Source of the DNA: Paralvinella palmiformis
Taxonomy: Eukaryota > Annelida > Polychaeta > Terebellida > Alvinellidae
Length of the DNA: 64,000 bases
Direction of reading: 5' to 3'
NCBI GenBank assembly: GCA_025642065.1
Contig: JAODUP010000670.1
Span: forward strand, 62,001 to 126,000
Shown: positions 40,201-51,583 of the stretch, one piece after another
How positions within the stretch are numbered: position 1 is the first letter of the stretch
Layout: each line of letters opens with the position of its first letter
Position numbers and translations under genes: made by a program
Notes under the pieces: generated by a model
Database searches by the model: none
The model's input: only the letters and a program-made list of their open reading frames with translations
What the model was told of the DNA's origin: nothing

Positions 40201-43200
40201 TCTTGTGCTCTTACCCACTAGGCCAATCAACTCTGATTAAAATATAACTAATTTGACAGAAAAGTAATGAGTGAAATCTGTGATAAAAGCTCTTTCCTCA
40301 TCATACCAGCAGAAAAAGGCCTTGTGAAAATAAATACCTCATTATATAACTACACGCAGGTAAGGTGGTATAAAAAATGTGATGGTGATCAATGATAATT
40401 TGACATTGAACATAAATCTGGAAAATATAATGCTTTTCCTATATCAGTGAGATAGTAAACACAATTAAGAAAGATTGAACAGCACATTCTGTTCTGGCTA
40501 ATCAAATGTTGTTATTTAACCGAGTGACAGAGTCAAATGTTGATTTGTTTTTGTTGGAAAAAAATGTTGCAACTTTCTAACCCAAATAGACCTTTATTCT
40601 TTTACCACTTGGTGCAGTTGTAGGGAGGTTGGTGTAAATTTACATCACAAATGTTTGATGTGAAGAACTTGACCTAGTTAATCTTGTGCACATTTTTATC
40701 CACACATCCCAAAAAAATTAGATCTTTAGAATTGATCATTTGTTCAATGTACTGTACGCATCACACATATTTCTTATAATAAATATGAGGTTTTCTTTCC
40801 AGGAGAAACTGGCAGCATTAGAGAAGACTAACAAATTAAGAAAATTTGAAATATTAAGGTATGTATTGTTCAAGTGATCCTAAATTTAATTTAATGTTTA
40901 AATTTTCTCAGGTTATTGTTATTTTCTCCATGTAAATGTCTCATCAGATACTACTACTAGAAGCAGCAGCAGTCAGTCAGTTATATCACATACAGACAAA
41001 CCTGTCTAAACTATTCTTCGTAAACGCAGATATCCTGTCCAAATCAGCCCTGCTTGTTATTTCTGATTTCCCCCCCTAAATCAATGCTAAATATTCTTGA
41101 CAAGACAACCATTGTATTTTCTGAATACTAGTCAACTATTTCATCCGAAGCTGATGTTTTACAAGATAAATACACTGAATGTAGCAATTTCTCACACCTG
41201 GTAGTTTCAGCAAGAAACATTATCCTGGCAGTTGACATTTGGTTCTATTGCACGTGTTGTGCAAACCAAGACACAACTGACTTTATCTGTTACACAGGAA
41301 CCAATTGCTTGATATAAATTATATAAACATTTAAATGCATGTTTAATACTCGACATTAGCACAATTTTCTGTTGGACCCAGCTATGTTTGACTGATTATC
41401 AGCCTGCTTAGCTACAATAAACATGACAAGTGTCATTTATGTTAATTATAGCTTAATAATAGGCTTTCTATTGTCTGGTATGCTATGATAGTTTTTTAAT
41501 CATCTTTTCAAATAATGGTGATATTCTGCATAATTAATCTATCCTATCCTAGTTAACATATCTGTCCCTCCCAAAAAGTCTGTCTTGAGCTTCAGTTAAG
41601 TGCAAAAGCAAAACTTATCAAGGACTCATAAGTCTACACATGTTTCTCAGCAGTAAAGCTTGATTTGTTGACAAGATGAAAACAGTGCTGATGGTAAAAA
41701 ATAAATAGTTTGATAATGTCTGTACATTTCATGAACCTACCAATCAGAATTGCAGTGACTCCAGTTCCAGCAGCTCATAAACAATTATATCCCATGCTAT
41801 CCCTTGTTGATGAGCTGTGAATGCTTGAACAGCTGACTGATTACATTTATGGTGAAGATGACAAATGCATACTTTGCCTAGAAGAACAACACAATCAGTG
41901 CCAAGAAAAAAGTCTGTGATAGACAGTGTGTCATCTAATTAAGTTTTGATGTCTACATATGATCAACACATTTCACCAGAGATTTGTACCTTTCCTAATC
42001 CTGTATGTGCTAGATGTGACCAGCACCAAGGCTAAACAAAGCAACTACTCAGTCATTCTATCAAGCTACTGAATTTTTAAATGAAAAACTGTTTTTTCTA
42101 ATATTGGCATCATATTGGGCTGAGGAAATCAAGTAGAACTGAAATCTAAATCAGTTTAAGTAATTGTGTACAGTTAGGTCATTTGGAAAATGTGTGTTAT
42201 ATATATATATATATATATATATAATGTGTGTGTGTGTGATTATTTACTATCATATTCTTCTGTGTATACAGTGCATTCATGTATAATGTGCACCCCTTAT
42301 TGATCAGAAAAATGTCTGTCTATAAGTTGAAGGAGAAACTGGGAAAATCTGCAGCTGGACTTTAGCGCCATTTCTTTTGTAATACACTTCCACACGGTTT
42401 TCACCCACCCAATAACCAGTGGAATCGACAGTCTAGGTTACCAGCAGCTGTTGATAGTTTAGTGACATACACCCTTCACATATGATGGCCTGCATGGATT
42501 TTACTATTAAGGTCCACAAAAAGATCAAAAGCTGTTCGCGACAACCTTTTATTTCCATTTGTAATTGCTTTGATGTTATAATTAATATACAAACTTGTCC
42601 CATTTGTGAGGAGTGATTTTGATTGCATCACTAATCGATGAAATATTTTTACGGTATTGATTTATGTTCACACCTTGTATAGTGATTCCTTGGTAATTAA
42701 AGGTGATGAAGATAATAATTAGACAAACAAGGGAATTACGGGATTTATTATAATAACTGTGAATTAAAATTTATCAGTCTGTCTGTACCATTTAGGTATG
42801 GTATATACTGCGCAACTCCCAAAACAAACATAGAAGAATACAGTACCTTTTAGATATCTTGAGTGATGTGAATTTAGACGAGAATGCTTAAATCATGTGC
42901 ATACCATATATATACTGGGATGTGCTGTAATTAAAGTAATGAAAATAAAAAGTTTTTACCAGAAATGTTCTTGAATCTGACTATAAGTAGAAAGTAGATA
43001 AGTGCATAATATATTAACATTATGTGCGATAGAAATAATGCTGGAAATATTTAAACAGTTATTTATTTGTTATATTGGCAGAATAAAGCGTATAAAGACA
43101 GAAGTTGAGCAGAGAACGCTTGCTTTAAAAAAGCGACAAGAACTGAAAGCTGCCAAAAGGGAAGAGAAAATGAAAAAGCCAAAGAAACTTGGAAAATACA

Positions 43201-44534
43201 AGTATCCTTGTTATCTTTTGATGTAATAGCATTGCCAGACTATGCATATCTTTATGGATGACATGTTCTGTGGTTTTCATAGATCTGTTTAATGGGTTTT
43301 ATAGCCTTAACATTTCCACAGGTATAAAGAACCAGAACTGGAGATTAAACTGAGTGATGAATTACCTGATTCACTAAGACACTTGAAGGTAAGATGATAA
43401 AGATTATTTTCTACTTGTGTTTATTGCCCTGTTGAATACATATTTTAGTGAAACATCCTCAGCTGAAATAACCTTCAGTGGTGTTTTATTGGCCGTTTAT
43501 TACCGGTGTTATTTTATAATTCAATACATTGCTTATACACCAACAAAGAAGATATTTTTGGCATTGTATATACACATAGAGCTTGTAACTTCTATGCCCA
43601 CAATGGAAGTATGTCTCATCTGACCATCTAAGCAGCCAAGCTGTAGTAGCACAGATAGCCACAAATGTCTAATGATGATGTTTGAATCCAAGCCGGTGAA
43701 TAAAAGACAATTTTTTCTTCTTCTTTTTACCACATTACTCACCGAGATTGCTTGACTTGTTCAGTCTACTTTATGTATTGAAGCAGCCACAAAACAAGAT
43801 TAGTCTTCTCTGTATAAAGTGTGTAATCATATAGCTTAACTCCCCGAGGAGTATAAAGCTCGCATTAGTGTCTTTTATGCATTTCCACTGGGTAATGTTC
43901 TCAGTGGCTAGAACTATCTCATTCCCTGCTGGCTACAATCACCAAGGAACAGTACAGAGTCAAACAGCCTTTTAAGTGTCCCTATAATTCCTTCATAAAA
44001 CAGCTTCACTTAATGTTATCAGCCTGTTATGGGGAAGAGCACTTCTACTTAAGATGGGAGCCAAGAAATCAATCTCTGAATCAGCTTGAAGCTAGATATT
44101 TGAACACATTGTGGCTTTGGCTTCATCATTATGTTGATTTCTGTTCAAAGTTTTGGAGAATTCTGATTTTGTGAGACCGAACAAATGCACTGTGACTGTA
44201 AAATTGTCTGCTTACACCAGGTAAATACATATTCTTGCTATTTATTACAGCCAGAAGGTCACCTGTTAGAGGACAGATTGAAGAGCCTGCAGAAAAGAAA
44301 TATCATAGAGCCACGGCAGAGAGTGAAGTATGTATCAGACATAATTAAACTGTACTGTTGCTGCTGACATTAAATTAAACATATTGTAAATCAAATTTTT
44401 ACTTAATTTGTTTATCAAGGTTTTGTTTGACTTGTCATTATTTATTATTCTTCAGGTCGTCTCGTCGCTACAAACGTAAAACATACATAAAGAAGAGTCA
44501 CAAATTTGAAGCCAATTTAATAAGGAATGCTTAA
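25929..44534 (+). CDS. NOP53: NOP53 (GLTSCR2) ribosome-biogenesis factor, 13 coding exons
   Basis: NOP53 is a nucleolar protein of pre-60S particles that recruits the exosome helicase MTR4 for ITS2 processing and takes part in 5S RNP integration. Coding exons: 25929-26062, 32909-32988, 33774-33855, 34031-34185, 36760-36812, 37143-37238, 38244-38354, 38631-38798, 40803-40858, 43082-43201, 43322-43388, 44251-44327, 44456-44534. They sum to 1278 nt (425 residues; human 478), all GT-AG and in phase. The basic N-terminus (TRKRKRFNKNKKKNW) is followed by VDDIEEFLEDQRLQERT and LFFVDTSG at about 56-63. LFFVD fits the LFxVD arch-interacting motif that binds MTR4. Then come GDEFYLRQTKKK, PGSSYNPLYEEYQ, a charged coiled-coil middle, KKLGKYKYKEPELEIKLSDE, LPDSLRHLKPEGHLLEDR and KRNIIEPRQRVK, with a basic end. 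The start at CAAGCATGG is the first ATG in frame. AATAAA follows 34 bases after the stop. Confidence 0.96.
26215..26515. mobile_element. Foldback MITE with arms of about 110 bp
   Basis: The two halves are inverted copies. The left arm begins AATACAGGTCAGG and the reverse-complemented right arm begins AATACAGGTAATTTCAGG. They share ATTTCGGGACAAGA/ATTTCAGGACAAGA, GGACTACTATTA-like, ATATTTACCACATA, ACAATGTTGATA and GAGCAAACAT in order. The single-stranded loop is small (about 85 bp). No coding sequence is present. It sits about 150 bp inside NOP53 intron 1. Confidence 0.8.
27683..27964 (+). repeat. tRNA-derived SINE, family A, copy 1
   Basis: The head contains TGGCCTCATGGGACAATGGG and the B box GGTTCGAATCC at 27764. 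The body matches the copy at 34664-34938 through GACTATTTACTTATGG, TTTTCTCCACCGAA, CTCCCTCATTTGA and CTGCCATTTTGGC, and the 3' end is (ATT)n. The 970-bp repeat begins directly after this tail. It is in NOP53 intron 1 in gene sense. Confidence 0.8.
27965..28948 (+). repeat. 970-bp dispersed repeat (MITE-like), copy 2, inverted relative to copy 1
   Basis: Full-length inverted partner of 15915-16884. The ends read TTACCGTATATACTCGCG on the left and, reverse complemented, CTACCATATATTTTTTGG on the right. The internal duplicates start at 28322 and 28600 (period about 278 bp), each opening with GTGTTATTAATT and containing a GGCATGTTTGTGA block and GTTTGGTGAAAAT. A (TA)n(CA)n microsatellite lies at 28206-28236. 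There is no coding sequence. It sits in NOP53 intron 1. Confidence 0.8.
29387..31093 (-). mobile_element. Decayed hAT element with subterminal GTACT repeats
   Basis: The left edge reads TGGTTGGGGCCGAGTACATG. The right edge, reverse complemented, reads CAGCGTTGGGGTTCCTGTAC, sharing a GTTGGGG core. Both subterminal regions are dense in GAGTAC/AAGTAC motifs (29398-29525 and 30985-31075), the usual transposase-binding layout of hAT elements. Between them the minus strand encodes a hAT fragment at 30934-30746: GEKSVTASLVIPCIHGLR and then LTFDPRFKLKWC, which resembles ZBED-type transposases. The reading frame is short and the rest of the transposase is missing. A nested imperfect inverted repeat lies at about 30068-30455. 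The whole is in NOP53 intron 1. Confidence 0.65.
34664..34938 (+). repeat. tRNA-derived SINE, family A, copy 2
   Basis: The A-box region TGGCCACGTGGGTAGAGC is at 34668 and the B box GGTTCGTGCCT at 34734. The body includes TTTTCTCCACCGAACATGGC, CTCCCTCATTTGAGGTTGCC and CTGCCATTTTGGCC, and it ends in (TTA)n. It is in NOP53 intron 4 in gene sense. Confidence 0.85.
39695..39782 (+). repeat. Partial tRNA-derived SINE
   Basis: The B box GAGTTCGAACCTTGG and the body GCATGGGCATATCTGAAGG match the SINE at 19652-19822. The A-box half and the tail are missing. It is in NOP53 intron 8. Confidence 0.5.
39891..40008 (+). repeat. tRNA-derived SINE, family B
   Basis: The head has TGGTGCTGTGGTTAGAGCAC as A box and GGGTTGGTATCTGG as a mutated B box, followed by GATGCCTGTATTTTGGGG and TTTGTTTCCCTTGGC. 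A related copy is at 63768-63890. A family A SINE in the opposite orientation is joined directly to its 3' end. It is in NOP53 intron 8. Confidence 0.55.
40009..40228 (-). repeat. tRNA-derived SINE, family A, copy 3 (minus)
   Basis: On the minus strand it starts TTGGCCTAGTGGGTAAGAGC and has lost most of the B-box region. It keeps TTTTCTCCACCAAATATGCC, CTCCCTCATTTGAGGC and a final (TTA)n. It runs against NOP53, in intron 8. Confidence 0.75.
42200..42660. repeat. Probable relative of the 970-bp repeat, plus (AT)n(GT)n
   Basis: After an (AT)n(GT)n tract at 42200-42238, the segment to about 42660 has GTCTATAAGTTGA near its left side. At 42571 it has TGATGTTATAATTAATA followed by CAAACTTGTCCCATTT, resembling a block of the 970-bp repeat. 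The match is short and partial. It is in NOP53 intron 9. Confidence 0.3.
43612..43712 (+). repeat. Possible tRNA-derived SINE fragment
   Basis: GCCAAGCTGTAGTAGCACAG could be a worn A-box head, and GTTTGAATCCAAGCC 50 bases on fits a B box. No second copy was found in the window. It is in NOP53 intron 11. Confidence 0.3.
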
Positions 44535-46964
44535 TATATATATACCACACTGTAAATATAAGGCTCAAATAAAATATCTTACAAAATATTATTTAGTGTT
44601 TATTCAATTTGGCAATATTTATACACAAACATCAACTATTATACCTGAATGAAGTGTTGCTTAGATGTGTAGTACTATTGTTGAATATCTGTATTTGTAT
44701 ACACGCATGGGAGGAATGTTTATAATATAAGTAGCAATTATAATGCATGAAGATAAAACAGAAGCTAAAGTAGTTCGATGAATTCAATTTAATTCACTAG
44801 CATATCCTTCAGACTGAAACATCAATTGTAAGTGGTTCTTACTCACAAATAGCAAACATAATTTCCTTATTAAGTTATTACTGTCTAAATTATTCTTCTA
44901 TTCAGTAAAAAACTGATGGTTGTGAACTGTATTTAGCAGCTTATTTTCTGAACAACTGAAGTTGTTTACAATATGCTGTAACTGCACATAAGTGATTCTG
45001 AAACAGTTTCAACTACCATAATTCAAGTGACGTGTGGATATTTTCCACCAATTATTTTTATGTGGTTCAACACATTGAACACCCAGATATTAGTAATATG
45101 GTGTTGTGCTGGTTTAAAATACTGTTCATTAAGTATACACCAACCAACCAGGCAATTCGTGATAGATAGCACGTCTTTGAATATTAGGTTACCCAAACTG
45201 GATGTTTGTAACAAAGTGATACTTTAGTTTTGGTTGAAGGACGTTGAACAATTCCTCTAATCTTTTGTGTTATTACCCAAACAGACTTTGGAGTTTGATT
45301 TTTGTGTCTGTCTATCTAATTCATAATGCTAGACATAATTCTTCACAGCAGGTTCTACACAAGTACAATGATTTGAAAGTGTTGGCAATAATTAAGCACT
45401 TATAGAAGCGAGTGCTTTGTTTAGTCTCTGTGCTTGTCACACTCTGGATAAGGGTACAGAATGACTCCACAGGAAATGACCAGATGAATCATCTGACCGA
45501 CATGTAATATTGATCTAGAGGTCTCCAGTACAGTTGTTACTAGCTACGTAGTAGGACTGACAACATTTCAACATCCTAGGTGTAATGAGGCAGAACAAAG
45601 TGCATTCACTCCTCCACCGACAATTCAACGACTATGTCATTTGCCATGACATTTTCACACCTGGATTTTTAAATCACGAAATAGTAGTTTCCAGGTTGTA
45701 TATGAAGTTTTCATCTTGATGCAAATTAGCAAGATGGTCATCTTTCTGGAGCACCATTACATCTGATTACCTCTTGCTATTGGTGTTTATTGATATCACA
45801 CATCAAACATCTTTAAAATTCCCAAAATGTTGGAAACATTATACTGGAAATGGATTGAATATCCACTTCCATTTATTAATCTTGTACATCCATTGCATTT
45901 CCAGCAATGTTTTTATGCCTTGTTTGGTGATGATGTAGCCTTCAAATAATGACAAATGCAGCATTAGAAGATATTATTAGAATAAACCAAGCTACAATAG
46001 CAGTATTTTATTTCAGTCTTGCTCGGGATTATAATAATGATTACACAGAAACAATTTACATCACTTTAACATATTTAGATAGAAGACAAACATGCATGAC
46101 AGATGGTACCTTAGCAATATGCGGGTGTTATTTCATGAAACTATGTTAATTTATGAAAAAAAATAATCATTTCATTTTTATCCATCTTGTGATCATGCTT
46201 GCAAAGCATTTCCTAGGTGGTAATATGCCATTTTTATTTCTCACCATTCTGATCTTCTGGACTCTATAACCTAATGTGGAATGCTTTATTTTCTACAAAC
46301 TATATTGTTTTGTTATAGAACAAGCTCAGAATGACGAGAGGGATTAATGATTTTTCTATAAAACAAGGATTTAAATCACTTGTTACAGCTTTGCTAAAAG
46401 GAACAATGAAACATATAGTTTACAATCAATATGCAACAATAATGATATAACAGTGCATATGTTAGTGTTTCAGAGAAACATTAACACATCATCATAAAAA
46501 TACATCACACTAACAAATGCCAACAAGGAACAATGAAAAATTAAAGTTTTATAATAACATTATTATTAAACATAACAAGTTTCATTCTCACCAAGATGAA
46601 AACCCATCTTGAACATTGGCTCCCTGAATGTCAAAAGGCACAACAAACAGCACCCAATGCTAAATCACATTTGTGTTAATATACTGTTGAGCCGTGCTCA
46701 GTTACTGACTCATTCAACAAGATGATGTTTCTGCGAAGATGTTATTTCATATTTAACTCATCAATTTAGAAAATAAAAGATGTGCACCAGATTTACATCA
46801 GATCAACTCTCCATAAAAAAGATAATGTAAAGCTTTCTAAACTCAAGAATGGTTAATACAGTATTATAAAGCATAAATATCTTGTTACTTGTGAATATAT
46901 TGCTAAGCTGATAAAGGTCTTCCAATTGATCCATTTTCTTTGAAGGATGGATATCTTGTGTCAT
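44535..46964. other. Convergent intergenic region between NOP53 and the cystatin gene
   Basis: It holds the NOP53 3' untranslated region (AATAAA at 44568-44573) and the cystatin 3' untranslated region on the other strand. No coding potential, SINE or LINE was recognised. The sequence is AT-rich without obvious repeats. Confidence 0.5.
44568..44573 (+). promoter_or_regulatory. Polyadenylation signal of NOP53
   Basis: A canonical AATAAA lies 34 bases after the NOP53 stop codon, in a context (CTCAAATAAAATATC) usual for animal genes. Confidence 0.65.
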
Positions 46965-48505
46965 TCACTCACAGTAAATCACAACATTTGACTCCTGAAC
47001 AGGCTCTTTCAATGGAGGCTTGTATGCCAGAATGCTACATCTTTTGTTCTGTTGTGAAAAAAATACATTTACTTAAAAGAAGATAATTATTTAATCTGGT
47101 ATGCTTGTCATTAACAAAATTAAGACCTAAGATGGTGCTCTAAACTTCAAATGTAGCATAGAACTATTCACCTTTAATTTAGCAAGACATTTGTTTAATT
47201 GACATGAAGCTTAGTTTTATTATTTACCTGGAATTCACATGGCATACTTTCATTTTCACTGCACTCTCTGTAGCCTAAGTTAACAGACATGCAGACATTC
47301 ACACCTGCCACAACCTGCAAGATAATACCAATGTTACTGTAGTAATAAGCCAGCGACATGGGTAAAAATAATATATTAAATGATTTGGCATCAGTGTTTA
47401 CCAGACATAGTTTCAATCAATTCTGGAATTGCTTATTTAAAAAAAATGTGGAATTGTTGGAACTGGAATTTGCTACAAAACAATAAATCCACAAATTAAT
47501 TTTTTAATTCAGAAATATTTCTTCCATGACAATCCTACTTGGAGTATAAACTATTGAGAATAGGTATTCGGAGTACCTACTCATGGTAAAAAGTAATAGG
47601 AAAAAATGGAATTGATAAATTTGATAAAAGGAATCGACCAAATGTCTGATGTTTACTTTGTCATCCAAACCATACATTAAAGTTATGAAGTGGCTATAGG
47701 TACATTTCCTGTTTCTGGCATACATAATGTGTCTGCTCCCAGGAAATATCACAATATTCAGCTTGCTCTTATCAACTAAGCCATGTTTGAATTAATGAAT
47801 ATTATATAATGCATAAAGGGGGATAAATAATTATTCTTGTACTTATGGTTGATTTTCTTTCATATCATGATTTATCACAAGAAAGTGTGAGCATTTATTT
47901 CAAGTATGGTCCTTTTTATTGTTGAGTGGTTGCTCATATCTCTGCCGAAAATATTGGACCTTTCAGATTTCTGTGAATGCGCATTAGGAGCAAACAGTCC
48001 AATTATTGCGAGGTACTTATTTGCAGAACAATAGTGTATTAACAATTGTATCATATGAATGAATTCCAAGTAATACACACTATACATAGTGCTAAATTGC
48101 AATGTATGCTGATGAAACGCCAAAGGTATTTCTGTGCATGTGCACTTGAGCAAACAGTCAAATTATTGCATGGTACTTATTTTGCAGATAACCGGAGTTT
48201 TAGTAAATTCATAATGTGTCCGGTAATGTGTTATATTCTACCAGATATTTTGGGAAAGGTCCGCATGAGCAGTTGAAGAGATGGAGCTATAGGTATTTTG
48301 ATGTACATCCGGGTCCTGACCAATAGCTGCATAGCAACATCCTTATTAAACCCAATACTATAAGTATAAAGGTATACAAACTAATTACAACGCAATATGT
48401 ATATTATTATAACATATGTTGACATATTACACTTTAGTACATTAGTATATATATATATATATTATATAAGTATTAGCTGTGCACTCCTAACCTATACTCA
48501 CCCTA

Positions 48506-48541
<36 letters not shown>

Positions 48542-49012
48542 TATAGCCAGTATAGGCTATAGTGTAATAGAATATACAAATATTTAATATAATTATAAAA
48601 TTATAGTAATCCGATTAGGATTACACAGCTAAATAAGTATATGTAATAATTAAATAAATATGGCTAACAGCAACAGAAACCCAAAGATATAGCATTATTA
48701 TTGATTATAGGCTAATACCTGGCTATATATCTCTTGTACTTCTGTCTTTAGCATTTTCTTCCCCGCCAAGTTGCATTTCTTCAAGATCTTACCGACATCT
48801 CTGACAATTTCTGATATATAACCGTCTCGGTTGCCCCCGACGTCATGTTTCTGCCATCCACCCATTCCACCAGAAAACTTATGCGCTGTCGTCAAACAGT
48901 CGTCCTCTGACTCCTTTATCGCGCATAACTTCTGGTATTTACCAGACCCTAAGCTAACACATGTGAAGCTCAGAGCAAATATCAGAAACCCTTCTCTTAC
49001 CGAAATCCCCAT
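46965..49012 (-). CDS. Secreted cystatin-family cysteine protease inhibitor, 3 exons
   Basis: Coding exons on the minus strand are 49012-48719, 47314-47228 and 47048-46965, giving 154 residues with in-phase GT-AG junctions. Cystatins block papain-like cathepsins with three wedge segments. Residues 1 to about 22 form a signal peptide (start MGISVREG, hydrophobic FLIFALSFTCVSLG). The N-terminal Gly region reads SGGMGGWQKHDV. The central hairpin QVVAG (98-102) is assembled across the exon 1/exon 2 junction, with Q98 the last codon of exon 1. The region that normally carries Pro-Trp reads YKPPLKEPV, so the PW pair is absent. Cysteines at VCMS, YREC, MPCEF, KRC and the C-terminal IYC can form disulfides, as in secreted cystatins. 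The start is the only ATG upstream of the signal peptide in frame. Target proteases are not known. An alternative is a cystatin-like antimicrobial peptide or venom member of the same fold. Confidence 0.85.
48441..48542. repeat. (TA)n microsatellites in cystatin intron 1
   Basis: Two TA tracts, about 48448-48466 and 48508-48541, lie in the intron between cystatin exons 1 and 2 with AT-rich sequence around them. Confidence 0.85.
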
Positions 49013-49257
49013 TCTTAACCTAAAGCAGTAACAAAATCTTCAAGCCTTGTTACTGTTACTGTTAGGTTACAGTTTCCCTTCTTCGTTATATTATTTACCA
49101 ACAATATCGTCCTGTCGCGTTTTCGTACATAACAGTATCGTACCCACTAAATAGCATACAATGCGAACTGACCTATCCATCAGAGTGACCGAATTCTTTG
49201 TTTAGCCACTACGCTGGTTACACATGGAATATATAGCCGAGGGGCTACTCCTTAAGT

Positions 49258-50540
49258 AAGACATTGAAATAGTCAAACAATACAAATACTTAGGCGTCAT
49301 CATAGACAACCACCTCAATTTCAACAAACACACACTACAAACAAAACCAAAAATATACTCTCGACTAAACATAATAACAATTATTTCTAATGTTAAAGTA
49401 GGAATAAACACAAAAAAATTGATTAATCTTTACAAAGCCCTAATTCAATCCATACTTCTTTATGCGGCCCCAATCTACCTATTTGCACCTAAAACAGCAA
49501 TTAAACACATAGAAATAGCACAAAGAACTGCACTTAAATATGTCTTAGGACTGCCCCCTACTGCCCCCTCTGCCCTTATCAGCAGAGAACCCCCCCCCCC
49601 TATTGTCCATCTCATCAGCCAAATACATATTAAGAACAGCGAGAAAACCGAACCCAGTACAAATCACATCTAAAATACAAGAAAGCTTACGCAAAGACCG
49701 CAGAGTACACATTAATAGAAGCTGAGCCATGAAAGCAGATGCTATTCAGAGGGACATGGGAATTCCATAAATCCACCCTCCGGATGCCAAGGAAACTGCT
49801 CCATGGCGCGACTACACATTGACCATCATTATCGTAAACAAAACAAAAAATCAAAAACACAAGACCCACAAGGGGCATTCACTGAGGCCTGAACAGACAC
49901 CAGGAAGCAGTAAACATCCACACAGATGCCAGTGTCCGCCAGGATGGAAAATCTGCCTGTGCTTGTTTTGTGGAGGGAGTACACCGAAATCCATGTGGAA
50001 GACTCCCCGATCACACACCAATCACTCTAGCAGAAATTCACGCCATACTGGCATGGCGGGAGGCACAAGACAGACACGAAGACACAATCATGCACTCAGA
50101 CTCGATGGCAGCCATCAAAATCCTGGCACAAACAAAACACGAACATATCCAGAAATCACAACGAAAATTATTAACTCCGCCTGCAGATTAAGCCAACGTG
50201 GCAGTCTAACCACTCTACATTGGGTTCCCAGCCACACAAATATCGAGGGTAACGAAGGAGCCGACGCTCTGGCCAAAGAAGCCACTAACCTAACCAACAT
50301 CCTACACAACTCTTAACTCCGGCACAGCACACCCTAACCGACACAGAAAAAGCAGTCACACAATACACAAAGTCACAGCCACGCCACACATAATAATTCC
50401 CTTATTTAAAAAAGACCCATACATCTGGCAAAAGCCAAACAACACACAGTAAATCTTTTGTAAAGGCTCGGCACTGGTACGTCCGGGACCGGAACTTTAC
50501 AAATCCATTTTCAGATACAGAAACTCTACGGAGAAGGACT
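49258..50540 (+). mobile_element. LINE with C-terminal RNase H domain (I/Jockey-like group), decayed
   Basis: The reverse transcriptase end reads YKYLGVIIDNHLNFNKH near 49290, then LYKALIQSILLYAAPIYLF and AQRTALKYVLGLP near 49420-49560. It is followed in shifting frames by an RNase H domain: HTDASVRQDGKSACACF near 49920, TLAEIHAILAWREAQ near 50030, MHSDSMAAIKILAQ near 50091, and HWVPSHTNIEGNEGADALAK near 50220. These supply the D, E, D and distal D catalytic positions of RNase H1. At least three frameshifts break the ORF. It begins about 250 bp upstream of the cystatin start, on the opposite strand. Clade is inferred from the presence of RNase H. Confidence 0.8.
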
Positions 50541-50807
50541 CCACCATAGAGGCTGTGCCCAAACAAGAGACAGCCTGGGAATACTCCCCCGAACTACAAG
50601 CAAGCTTAAGTAAACGACCAACCAACATAGGTATCAGTCGGTTTTCAGCATGGACCTGGAGGTTTGCAGCGCAGTACTCTCACCCGCACACACAAACACA
50701 CGTGTGTGAATTCGTTCCAAAAAATACTTGGTCACCTGCTTTGATGCTATGGTTAATCCACATGTTTGTCTGGAGGTTAATGAAAGTCATTGGAATTGGG
50801 AATAGGG

Positions 50808-50957
50808 ATACCTCGCCCAGAGCAATTTGAATCAAAGTATGACGAGCTGCTAACTCCGAGGTCTGTAGATAATGAAGTATCCAGTTGGTTCAGTATGTGG
50901 TCCGGGCAGTCTGGCAGGGCCGATTTACCTGATACTTTGATGAAATCTTTAGTATAG
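50808..50957 (+). pseudogene. hAT-like transposase relic (THAP/52-kDa-repressor type)
   Basis: A 49-codon frame reads QFESKYDELLTPRSV, then EVSSWFSMW, then LPDTLMKSLV. The order FesKYdeLLtP-EV-WF-W-lPDTL is that of the region before the C-terminal dimerisation domain in hAT-type transposases. Nothing convincing flanks it in the same frame. The assignment rests on recall of the family pattern. Confidence 0.45.
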
Positions 50958-51257
50958 ATCTGCAGATCCAGATTCCTTTCCGAACATTATAATTTTACTG
51001 GTATTAGAGCGTAATTTCTCTATGTTGAGGCTAATCAAAAGCCATTTGAGGAGTTGGATGCCTGACACAAGATTTTCTGCCTTAACATTAATGAAAATAC
51101 ATCACAGTAAACACATCGATTAAAAAAATGCAGATAGGTTAATTAAAGAGCACTCTAGACCCTTACTCTCCTCGGCACTTTGTACCTCGCATAAAGGCCT
51201 CGCCCTTGTTTAAGCCTTCATCCAAAATCCTGGATCCGCCCATCCACAGACAAATTA

Positions 51258-51259
51258 AC

Positions 51260-51353
<94 letters not shown>

Positions 51354-51357
51354 CACA
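51258..51357. repeat. (CA)n microsatellite
   Basis: About 100 bases of CA repeat with one GC start and one CC interruption near 51329. Cys-Val frames across it are artefacts. Confidence 0.97.
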
Positions 51358-51513
51358 TTTTTGCTGGGCGGCTTAGGGACTGGTGAGACATTACACATGT
51401 CTCAGCAAGAAAAGTCGCCACTCTGGATTCAGTCCCCTGAAGAAACGTCCAGAGTTTGAATTCACGGTTCGAGATTCTCTGTCTGTGCCTTATTATACAC
51501 AGCTAAAACACAC
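51358..51513 (+). repeat. Direct repeat A, copy 1
   Basis: About 155 bp nearly identical to 53050-53209. Shared blocks include GGCGGCTTAGGGACTGGTGA, AAGAAAAGTCGCCACTCTGG and TTGAATTCACGGTTCGAGAT. The copies lie outside the B1/B2 duplication, one on each side. No function is evident. Confidence 0.9.
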
Positions 51514-51583
51514 ATTGCCAGTACCAGAGATTGAGGTTCGTGTATTCTTTTTACCAATTTTGTAAAATTTGATATAAAGGGTT

